DNA from: an uncultured Chlorobiota bacterium
Lineage (GTDB): Bacteria > Bacteroidota > Kapaibacteriia > OLB7
DNA: 11,629 bases
NCBI GenBank assembly: GCA_946481475.1
Contig: CAMLOB010000070.1
Coordinates: 1 to 11,629, forward strand
Reading direction: 5' to 3'
Part shown: positions 1-5,364 of the stretch, in pieces
How positions within the stretch are numbered: position 1 is the stretch's first letter
Layout: each line of letters opens with the position of its first letter
Program-made: the position numbers and the translations under genes
The notes under the pieces: model-generated
Told to the model about the DNA's origin: nothing
Database searches by the model: none
What the model saw: the letters and a program-made list of their open reading frames with translations, nothing else

Positions 1-309
1 GGCAAAGAAGGGCATGCCGGAAAAGACGTAGGGGTTCAAGAACGGAATCGATCCGTCGGAAAAGCTTACGGCGGCATACGTCTGGAAGGGGAAGAACTGT
101 TCGGCAAAATCCTCCCAGAGAAAAGCCGAACCGGTAAGGTGACTGAAGAAAAAGATGACGGTGACCAGAGCAAAGAGGCCGATCACCAGCATCGTCTTCG
201 GCTCGGTGGGTGGTTGCCCGATTTTCGACGAACGGGGGGAACGGACCGAAATGAACTCCACTTCCTTTTTCGAGGAAGGTCTGCTCCCTTCCCTTTTTTT
301 ATGTGCCAT
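1..309 (-). CDS. YfhO-family membrane protein, N-terminal part (partial)
   Basis: Reading leftward from ATG at 309-307, the frame is open for 103 codons to the window edge, so the C-terminal bulk of the gene is missing. The first 39 residues are basic and polar (presumably cytoplasmic). A hydrophobic segment follows at about residues 40-57 (starting MLVIGLFALVTVIFFF). After it comes an outer-face segment rich in aromatics with WEDFAEQFFPFQTYAA and IPFLNPYVFSGMPFF at about 65-102. A first transmembrane helix followed by 'W-x-D-x-x-x-Q-x-x-P-F' and 'P-x-x-N-P-Y-x-F-x-G-M-P-F' is what I associate with the YfhO family (PF09586), large polytopic membrane proteins related to GT-C glycosyltransferases and implicated in cell-surface glycosylation. 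No good Shine-Dalgarno precedes the ATG; a later in-frame ATG at codon 40 would cut off only the polar tail. The family call rests on a short stretch, so the substrate is unknown. Confidence 0.72.
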   Translation of the reverse strand, partial: MAHKKREGSRPSSKKEVEFISVRSPRSSKIGQPPTEPKTMLVIGLFALVTVIFFFSHLTGSAFLWEDFAEQFFPFQTYAAVSFSDGSIPFLNPYVFSGMPFFA

Positions 310-390
310 AGAGAATGATGTTCTGTGTCTCCGGTTAGATACTGTCGATCTTCCCCGCCGATCTCTGCCTCTGCATATACGGCGTTGCGG

Positions 391-398
391 CAAATATA
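391..398 (-). promoter_or_regulatory. Candidate Bacteroidota-type -7 element for the YfhO gene
   Basis: On the minus strand this reads TATATTTG, a full match to the Bacteroidota -7 consensus TAnnTTTG. It lies about 82 nt upstream of the ATG at 309, which would leave a leader of roughly 75 nt. No TTG is found at the expected -33 distance, so this is half a promoter by sequence and remains tentative. Confidence 0.35.
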
Positions 399-414
399 CG
401 CTTTGATCTCCGTA

Positions 415-450
415 CCGTTCTTCACGAGGCGTGAAAAGGGTCGTGAACGG
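415..450. other. Inverted-repeat hairpin in the YfhO/xseA divergent spacer
   Basis: CCGTTC (415-420) pairs with GAACGG (445-450). Inside it TTCACG (421-426) pairs perfectly with CGTGAA (430-435) around a 3-nt loop, giving 12 stem pairs with a 9-nt bulge. An alternative inner pairing is possible: ACGA (424-427) with TCGT (441-444). The element sits just upstream of the candidate -7 box of the YfhO gene, so an operator role is possible. The rest of the 232-bp spacer (310-541) shows no gene and no convincing xseA promoter; TATCTT at 484-489 is only a weak -10-like sequence. Confidence 0.35.
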
Positions 451-541
451 GAGGGAAGATTACGATAGTCGGGACAAGCCTTGTATCTTGTTCCCTTTCC
501 ACGCAATCAAGCATCCGCGACAGAGGACAAATCAGGGATAG

Positions 542-1786
542 ATGAAGCTTCGCAAGGTCACAATCGAGGAGACGTTTCAGGATTTTCAGGAAGAGGAGGA
601 ACCGGGCCGGACGCCGGGAGGACTCTCGGTCAGCGAGTTGACGGCGATGATCCGGAATGTGCTGGAGGGAGATTTCAGCGATGTGATCGTCACCGGCGAG
701 ATCTCCGGATGGACGGTGGCCGGCAGCGGACATCGGTACTTCACGCTGAAGGATGAGAAGGCGGCCCTCTCCTGCGTCTGCTGGCGAACCAGAACGATCG
801 GGGAGGTGATCGGCAACGGAATGAAGGTGATTGCCGTCGGAGGAATCACCGTCTACCCGCCGCGCGGAGCCTACCAGCTCGACTGCCGGCAGATCATGCC
901 GGTCGGCCAGGGAGAACTGCAACTGGCCTTTGAACGGCTGAAGGCAAAGCTCTACGCCGAGGGGCTCTTCGCCCCGGAACGGAAACGTCCCCTCCCTCTC
1001 TTCCCGAAACGGATCGGCGTGGTCACCTCACCGACCGGAGCGGCTATCCGGGACATCCTGACGACCCTCGCCCGCCGGATGCCTTCGGTCTCGGTCGTCA
1101 TCGCCCCGGCCCGGGTGCAGGGGATCGGCTCGGCCGAAGATGTGGTCCGGGGGATCGAACAACTGAACCGGCTCGGGGATATCGACGTGATCATCGCAGG
1201 CCGGGGCGGAGGTTCGATCGAGGACCTCTGGACGTTCAACGAGGAGAGTGTGGCCCGGGCGATCGCCGCCTCCGGAGTTCCGGTGATCAGTGCGGTCGGA
1301 CACGAGATCGACTTCACGATTGCCGACTTCGTCGCCGACATCCGGGCGGCAACGCCGACGGCGGCGGCCGAGATCGCCGTCAGGAACCGGGCAGATCTTC
1401 TTCAGTATCTCAGCGAAGCATCTTCCCGTCTCCACCGCGAAGTCTGGCGCAGGCTCGACGGACTGCACGACCGGCTCGGCTATCTGCTCAAAAGCCGCGG
1501 CATGTCCCGTCCCCGCGACCTGGTTCGCGAATACCAGCAACAGCTTGACGAACTTGCCGCCGAGGGGACACGGACCATCGGACGACGGCTTCAGCGCCTG
1601 AACGATCGTCTTCACCGGCTGGAATCCTCACTCCGCGCCCTGGACCCCGAGGCCGTCCTCCGGCGGGGCTATGCGATCATCCGCAAGGAAGGAGAGCCGG
1701 TCACAAGCGCCTCGGAACTCGGGGTAGACGACCGGATCGAGATCGCCCTCGCTGACGGAAGCCGCAAGGCTGAGATCGTCGAATAA
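542..1786 (+). CDS. xseA: Exodeoxyribonuclease VII large subunit
   Basis: This is the catalytic subunit of exonuclease VII. With several XseB subunits it degrades single-stranded DNA from both ends to short oligonucleotides, acting in mismatch repair and DNA clean-up in the cytoplasm. The 414-residue length is slightly below the E. coli protein (about 456). The N-terminal OB-fold (tRNA_anti_2 type) spans about residues 28-125. The catalytic domain begins near 145 and carries the family motifs GVVTSPTGAAIRDI (159-172), IIAGRGGGSIEDLWTFNEE (217-235) and AVGHEIDFTIADFVADIRAATPTAAAEI (251-278). A long helical, coiled-coil-like region at about 283-375 is where XseB is expected to bind. It ends with the usual LRRGYAI segment and a small beta domain. 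The acidic first 27 residues precede the normal start of the OB-fold; the ATG at 542 has only a weak Shine-Dalgarno (AGGGA), so the exact start is less certain than the identity. xseB follows 112 nt downstream. Confidence 0.96.
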   Translation: MKLRKVTIEETFQDFQEEEEPGRTPGGLSVSELTAMIRNVLEGDFSDVIVTGEISGWTVAGSGHRYFTLKDEKAALSCVCWRTRTIGEVIGNGMKVIAVGGITVYPPRGAYQLDCRQIMPVGQGELQLAFERLKAKLYAEGLFAPERKRPLPLFPKRIGVVTSPTGAAIRDILTTLARRMPSVSVVIAPARVQGIGSAEDVVRGIEQLNRLGDIDVIIAGRGGGSIEDLWTFNEESVARAIAASGVPVISAVGHEIDFTIADFVADIRAATPTAAAEIAVRNRADLLQYLSEASSRLHREVWRRLDGLHDRLGYLLKSRGMSRPRDLVREYQQQLDELAAEGTRTIGRRLQRLNDRLHRLESSLRALDPEAVLRRGYAIIRKEGEPVTSASELGVDDRIEIALADGSRKAEIVE

Positions 1787-1807
1787 AGAACAGAAATCGA
1801 ATAAAAA

Positions 1808-1890
1808 CGGAGTTCGTAACGCATACGCGACCAGCGCGTGCAATCCCGCCGTTCGAAAGCGGGGGGGAATATCGCTCCGCAAAAACGAAC
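1808..1890 (+). other. Possible structured RNA between xseA and xseB
   Basis: The 112-nt xseA-xseB spacer holds an unusual set of complementary segments. CGGAG (1808-1812) pairs with CTCCG (1875-1879). Inside are two hairpins. One is GCA (1821-1823) plus CGCG (1826-1829) against CGCG (1835-1838) plus TGC (1839-1841), with a 2-nt bulge and the loop ACCAG. The other is CCCGC (1845-1849) against GCGGG (1859-1863), with a loop containing TTCGAA. Together they make a three-way junction of about 72 nt. A competing 6-bp pairing, GTTCGT (1812-1817) with ACGAAC (1885-1890), would open the outer stem and lies next to the xseB start. It could be a leader that controls xseB translation, or a chance fold in GC-rich DNA. 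The fold is read by eye and no known RNA family is recognised. Confidence 0.35.
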
Positions 1891-1898
1891 AATGATCC

Positions 1899-2129
1899 AT
1901 GGCAAAAAAGACAGTTTCCATCGAAGATTCGCTCGACCGACTGGAGCAGATCGTGGAGTCGCTTGAAAGCGACCGGACACGGCTGGCCGATGCGATGAAG
2001 TTATATGAAGAGGGGATCAAGCTGGCCGACGCCTGCCGCAAAGAACTTGAACAGGCCGAGCTGAAAGTGACGCAGTTGCAGGCGGATGCCGCCGGAGAGC
2101 CGGACGAAATCGACATTTCAATGGAATAG
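1899..2129 (+). CDS. xseB: Exodeoxyribonuclease VII small subunit
   Basis: This is the small regulatory subunit that binds in several copies to XseA and is needed for stable, active exonuclease VII. The 76-residue protein is the expected size (about 75-80) and is almost entirely helical. It carries the family pattern FE/IEDSLDRLEQIVESLES at about residues 8-24, then a run like 'L-x-x-A-x-x-L-Y-E-E-G-x-x-L' at 29-42, and ends in a polar, acidic tail. The start is chosen by fit to the family N-terminus. Unusually, no Shine-Dalgarno lies within 15 nt upstream; the only G-rich stretch (1861-1867) is over 30 nt away, inside a possible hairpin. The gene probably shares a transcript with xseA. A separate promoter begins about 50 nt after its stop. 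Confidence 0.94.
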   Translation: MAKKTVSIEDSLDRLEQIVESLESDRTRLADAMKLYEEGIKLADACRKELEQAELKVTQLQADAAGEPDEIDISME

Positions 2130-2180
2130 ATCGGTGACGGGAGAGGTCGGAAAGAACGTGAGAATTTTCCGAAAAACCGC

Positions 2181-2210
2181 TTGACCCGAACCAAACAACT
2201 CGTAATTTTG
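2181..2210 (+). promoter_or_regulatory. Bacteroidota-type promoter for the lipoprotein gene
   Basis: TTG (2181-2183, within TTGACC) is followed after 19 nt by TAATTTTG (2203-2210), an exact match to the -7 consensus TAnnTTTG. The spacing is the one expected for the primary sigma factor of Bacteroidota. TTGACC would also serve as an E. coli-like -35 box, but no good -10 box lies at 17 nt. Transcription would start near 2216, leaving a leader of about 55 nt before the lipoprotein ATG. Confidence 0.6.
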
Positions 2211-2259
2211 CAGGACACAATAGTCTCAGGGAAACCAAACCATTATTCATTTTCCAAAC

Positions 2260-2264
2260 GGAGG
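2260..2264 (+). promoter_or_regulatory. Ribosome binding site that fixes the lipoprotein start
   Basis: GGAGG lies 6 nt before ATG 2271. It decides for this start over an upstream in-frame ATG at 2181, which would lie inside the promoter and would place about 30 polar residues before the signal peptide. Confidence 0.8.
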
Positions 2265-2270
2265 AAAACA

Positions 2271-2843
2271 ATGATTTGCAAGATCGCAATGTCCCTTATG
2301 TTGACGGCCTTTGTCGGTACTGTTATCGGCTGCGGCGGCGCGGTGTCGGAAGAAGAGATGAAGGCATGGGCCGATGAGAGCGGCGCCTTTGCCAAGGATT
2401 ACGCCGAGGCCAGCACGACCCTCGCAGAGGTAAAGGCAACCCATAGCACAATGGCAGTTGCAGATATGGACGAAGCTGCAAAGGCAAAGTATGACGAGGC
2501 TTCGGCAAAGCTTTCGGAATACGAGCAGCAACTGCAGCAGATCGGCGACGAGTGGACGAAGGTCATGGGCGAGATCGGTGACGGCACGGATGCAGCCGCA
2601 TGGAAGACCGGCGTCGAGAATGCTCGCAAGTTTGTCGCCGACAACAAGGCGAAGCTTGAGGAAGTCAAGAACAGCATCGCCGCGATCAAGGACGAGGCTG
2701 CAAACATGGCCGCAGCTCCGGCAACGGGCGACTCGACCGCAGCTCCGGCTGACGGTGCTGCCGACCCGGCAGCAGCTCCGGCCGAGGGTGGCGAGAACGC
2801 CGACGCAAACAACGCCGAGGGCGAGAAGAAAGAGGGCATGTAA
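2271..2843 (+). CDS. Small alanine-rich lipoprotein, unknown family
   Basis: This is a predicted exported lipoprotein of 190 residues. A short signal peptide (residues 1-20, MICKIAMSLMLTAFV core) ends in the lipobox V-I-G-C, so Cys21 would be lipidated by signal peptidase II processing. The mature part (about 25-140) is acidic, nearly all helix-forming and probably coiled-coil, with heptad-like stretches such as AKAKYDEASAKLSEYEQQL and NKAKLEEVKNSIAAIKDEA. It has no Cys after position 21. The last 45 residues are a low-complexity Ala/Pro/Gly/Asp/Glu tail with repeated 'APA' and 'AAPA', probably disordered. I recognise no catalytic motif. It has its own promoter, a strong Shine-Dalgarno and a strong terminator, so it is a single-gene unit that may be well expressed. 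A structural envelope role, like other small helical lipoproteins, is plausible but only an inference. Confidence 0.85.
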   Translation: MICKIAMSLMLTAFVGTVIGCGGAVSEEEMKAWADESGAFAKDYAEASTTLAEVKATHSTMAVADMDEAAKAKYDEASAKLSEYEQQLQQIGDEWTKVMGEIGDGTDAAAWKTGVENARKFVADNKAKLEEVKNSIAAIKDEAANMAAAPATGDSTAAPADGAADPAAAPAEGGENADANNAEGEKKEGM

Positions 2844-2874
2844 GCCGAAACGATATCACGGAAGTGATTCACGT

Positions 2875-2914
2875 GAAAGCCCGGTCAACAGTTGACCGGG
2901 CTTTCCTTTTTTTC
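2875..2914 (+). terminator. Strong intrinsic terminator after the lipoprotein gene
   Basis: GAAAGCCCGGTCA (2875-2887) pairs perfectly with TGACCGGGCTTTC (2893-2905), a 13-bp GC-rich stem with a 5-nt loop (ACAGT). It is followed by CTTTTTTTC (2906-2914). It begins 31 nt after the lipoprotein stop. This is a textbook Rho-independent terminator. Confidence 0.93.
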
Positions 2915-2965
2915 AGAAGACCTGATCCCCTTCCCTTCTCTTCTCTTTTTTCCCTCCGACCGCTC

Positions 2966-2996
2966 TTTGATGAGGATCGCCGATTACATATTTTCA
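2966..2996 (+). promoter_or_regulatory. Candidate Bacteroidota-type promoter for the secreted thioredoxin-like gene
   Basis: TTTG (2966-2969) is followed after exactly 19 nt by TATTTTCA (2989-2996). The -33 box is perfect; the -7 box keeps TA and two of the four TTTG positions. The predicted start of transcription near 3002 would give a leader of about 68 nt. It lies between the upstream terminator and the gene, as expected. Confidence 0.45.
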
Positions 2997-3059
2997 TGAT
3001 AACCGTTCCCGATCGATTGCAGCACTCCGTGCCGTAATCCTCACTACCACAAAACCGAT

Positions 3060-3064
3060 GGAGG
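3060..3064 (+). promoter_or_regulatory. Ribosome binding site that fixes the start at 3070
   Basis: GGAGG is 5 nt before ATG 3070. An in-frame ATG at 3058 overlaps this site and has no Shine-Dalgarno of its own, so 3070 is preferred. That start also puts a clean signal peptide at the N-terminus. Confidence 0.75.
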
Positions 3065-3069
3065 TTATC

Positions 3070-5106
3070 ATGACGTTTGCGTACCGGATTCTCTCCCCCT
3101 TCCTGCTCTTCCTGCTCTTTTCGCAGTCGCTTTCCCATGCACAGTCACCGCGAATGATTCTGATGGAGGAGGGAACAAACGCAAGCTGCGGTCCATGTGC
3201 CGCACAGAATCCCTTCTACCAGTATTACCTGAATCTCCCCCACAACCGTGAACGCCTGATCCCGATCATGTGGCACGCAAACTTCCCGGGACCCGATGTC
3301 ATGAATGCTGCAAACCCGACAATGCACAACACCCGGGTCTCCTATAATAATATCAGCGGTGTCCCGATGGTCCGGGTCAACGGAAAATCTCCGGCGTCAA
3401 GCGGATCGGGATATGCGGGGGCCCCCTCCGACACGGTCGGCATCTACCGAACGATTGCTTCGATGCCGACCACATCGCCGATTTCAATCGACATTTCACA
3501 GTTGAACGATGGGGAAAAGATTGCCGCCGAAGCGACCATCACTTCAACGGAAGATCTGGGATCAAAGAAACTCTACGCCGTCATCGTTGAAGGATACCAC
3601 TACTATGCAAGTGCCGGATCGAACGGTGAGAAGGAATTCCACTATGTGGCCCGCGAGATGATGCCCTCGGTGGGGGGAACAGGGATTACCATCCTTCCGG
3701 GAACGACCACCGTCACGTTGGGGGAAGTCCCGATCGACGGGGAGTGGAACGTCGATCAACTGTACGTCGTCGCGTGGGTTCAGGACGATGCGACAAAGGA
3801 GGTTTTGCAGGCTGCAACCAGTCAGGGAAAGATCGGAGTGCAGGAGAAGAGTTTTCAGCAGTCGATGGTAGGGAGCGAAGAGGAATCGGGAGCCTGGGAC
3901 GTTCATCTTACCTCGACCTTCTCGGCCATGTTTAACGTTACCGTCGAGAAGGATCTGCCGCAAGGTTGGGAGGCGACCGTGACAGTGAACGGGACGGATA
4001 TCGATCAGCAGGAGAACGTCCCGTTCTCGGCAACCGAAGCGTCGAATCTGGAAGTCACTATCCTTCCCTCTTCCACACAGGACAAAAAGGGAGTCGGCTC
4101 GGTAACGGTTTCGGTCACCGGACTGCAGGGAACAAATTTTTCACAGACGTTCAGACTCTACTCGGACGATATCGAGGCGATTGTTCTGAAGCGGGATGAA
4201 GGAGATCCGGCTATCGAGACGGCATACGAGCAGGGGATGAACAACGGGGATTACGTGTATGCTGTGGTCGATCCGGCCGATGAGCATCTGTTCGACTGGA
4301 AAGATTACGTGGTGATCCTCGAAGTCGGGAAGTGGGCATTTACGCGAAACGATATCACGCTGCTTCGCGAGAAGTTCGATGCGGGGAATGTGCGGCTCTA
4401 TCTGATCGGTGCGGAGATCGGCTACGGTCTGGCCGATCCGCAGAACACCGACCAGACGACTCCCCGCGACGAAGCGTTCATGCGGGACTATCTTCACGCC
4501 ACGTATGTGCGGGATGCAAATCCCTCGACAACCGTCAGCGGTGTCGGCGGAGATCCGGTCGGAAACGGCTTGAACTTCTCGATCAAGAACGGCGTGCAGA
4601 ATCAGGACACGCCGGACGAGATCGCCCCGACCGAAGGAGCCCTCCCCGTCTTCTACTACGGATCGAGCGAGACCCAGGTGGCCGGCATCCGGTATGCGGA
4701 CGGATCGAACCGGCTGATTTTCCTCGGCTTCGGCGCCGAGGGGATCGGTGAAGTGACGGCACGACGACAACTCCTGATGCAGGGAATTGACTGGCTGCAA
4801 GGCTCCGACCGGACGACCAGCGTCGGCACGACGGAAGGAACGAGCGGAGGATTTCTGGCAAACGTGGGGCCGAGCCCGGTCTCTGATCTTCTGGAGGTAG
4901 AGCTTGATCTGAACGTTCCTTCCTCAGTCCGGATTCAACTGTTCGATATGCTGGGGAAAGCGGCCGGTCCGGCTACAGAGACGGAATACAGTGCCGGAAG
5001 GCATGTTGCTCGACTGAATGTGGGCGGATTGCCGTCAGGGGTCTATATCGTTGCAGTTACCGGAGAGGGAAAACGTGAGACGAGACGGGTGGTTGTTGAG
5101 AGGTGA
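3070..5106 (+). CDS. Secreted Omp28-related thioredoxin-like protein with T9SS sorting domain
   Basis: This is a predicted cargo of the type IX secretion system, 678 residues. A Sec signal peptide (1-24, hydrophobic LSPFLLFLLFSQSL core) ends in SHA|Q. Residues 28-110 look like a thioredoxin fold: strand MILMEEGTNAS, the redox motif C40-G-P-C43, and the likely cis-proline in GVP99MVRV. This order resembles the Omp28-related family (PF11551) of FCB outer-membrane or secreted proteins. Beta-rich segments follow to about 365, with an NxT/Ig-like look. A mixed alpha/beta domain spans about 367-575 and holds VVILEVGKW and RLIFLGFGAEGIGE; it resembles a Rossmann- or amidotransferase-like fold without clear catalytic residues. 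The C-terminal 593-678 matches the type A sorting domain (Por_Secre_tail), with GPSPVSDLLEVEL, VRIQLFDMLGK and LPSGVYIVAV. The two CGPC cysteines are the only ones in the whole protein. The precise function, disulphide exchange or only a scaffold, is not known. Confidence 0.88.
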   Translation: MTFAYRILSPFLLFLLFSQSLSHAQSPRMILMEEGTNASCGPCAAQNPFYQYYLNLPHNRERLIPIMWHANFPGPDVMNAANPTMHNTRVSYNNISGVPMVRVNGKSPASSGSGYAGAPSDTVGIYRTIASMPTTSPISIDISQLNDGEKIAAEATITSTEDLGSKKLYAVIVEGYHYYASAGSNGEKEFHYVAREMMPSVGGTGITILPGTTTVTLGEVPIDGEWNVDQLYVVAWVQDDATKEVLQAATSQGKIGVQEKSFQQSMVGSEEESGAWDVHLTSTFSAMFNVTVEKDLPQGWEATVTVNGTDIDQQENVPFSATEASNLEVTILPSSTQDKKGVGSVTVSVTGLQGTNFSQTFRLYSDDIEAIVLKRDEGDPAIETAYEQGMNNGDYVYAVVDPADEHLFDWKDYVVILEVGKWAFTRNDITLLREKFDAGNVRLYLIGAEIGYGLADPQNTDQTTPRDEAFMRDYLHATYVRDANPSTTVSGVGGDPVGNGLNFSIKNGVQNQDTPDEIAPTEGALPVFYYGSSETQVAGIRYADGSNRLIFLGFGAEGIGEVTARRQLLMQGIDWLQGSDRTTSVGTTEGTSGGFLANVGPSPVSDLLEVELDLNVPSSVRIQLFDMLGKAAGPATETEYSAGRHVARLNVGGLPSGVYIVAVTGEGKRETRRVVVER

Positions 5107-5110
5107 GCTT

Positions 5111-5290
5111 TGGGGGGGAGCTATGAGCAGTGAGTTATGAGCGAGCAGCTATGAACTTTTGAGGGGGTGGCTTTGAGCTTTGAGCTATGAGCGATCAGCT
5201 ATGAGCTTTTGAGGGGGCGGCTTTGAGCTATGAGCTATGAGCGATCAGCTATGAGCTTTTGAGGGGGCGGCTTTGAGCTTTGCGTGATCG
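5111..5290. repeat. 50-bp tandem repeat (about 3.5 copies) made of TGAGCTA-like heptamers
   Basis: Copies lie at 5111-5160 (divergent), 5161-5210 and 5211-5260 (these two differ at 2 of 50 positions), followed by a partial copy 5261-5280 that decays to about 5290. Each unit starts with a G-run (GAGGGGGYGGCTT), goes on with heptamers TGAGCTT/TGAGCTA/TGAGCGA/TCAGCTA in a 7-nt rhythm, and ends in GAGCTTTT. The first heptamer, TGAGCTT, begins at the TGA stop codon of the upstream gene (5104). No coding frame or transposase is associated. The period and the internal heptamers resemble the short tandemly repeated sequences (STRR) known between genes in other bacteria. Confidence 0.9.
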
Positions 5291-5307
5291 CTTTGCCCGA
5301 AGAAGAA

Positions 5308-5349
5308 AGAAGAGGCGTCGGCATATCGCCGACGCCGCTTCTGCTTTTT
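5308..5349. terminator. Bidirectional intrinsic terminator between the T9SS gene and pckA
   Basis: GGCGTCGGC (5314-5322) pairs with GCCGACGCC (5328-5336) around a 5-nt loop. The stem is extended by AGAAG/CTTCT after one A-G mismatch (5308-5312 with 5338-5342). On the plus strand it is followed by GCTTTTTCTTT; on the minus strand by a T-rich run (TCTTCTTTCTTCTTC). It lies 28 nt beyond the pckA stop and 200 nt beyond the convergent plus-strand gene, so it can end both transcripts. Confidence 0.85.
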
Positions 5350-5364
5350 CTTTAGCCGGCTTGC

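Noticed and set aside
155..506. Small frames on both strands in the YfhO/xseA region (for example 155-406 plus, 183-506 minus)
   Set aside because: They overlap the YfhO gene or the promoter spacer, lack ribosome binding sites and show no domain.
1811..1870. tRNA-like look of the xseA-xseB spacer (TTCGAAA loop between CCCGC and GCGGG)
   Set aside because: The loop closed by that stem is 9 nt, not 7. No 7-bp acceptor stem pairs with the bases after the arm, and no CCA-proximal or D-arm pattern is present.
2181..2270. Longer lipoprotein starting at ATG 2181
   Set aside because: That start lies in the promoter, has no ribosome binding site and would put a polar stretch ahead of the signal peptide.
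5111..5290. CRISPR array
   Set aside because: The 50-bp units are directly adjacent with no unique spacers, and no cas gene is near.
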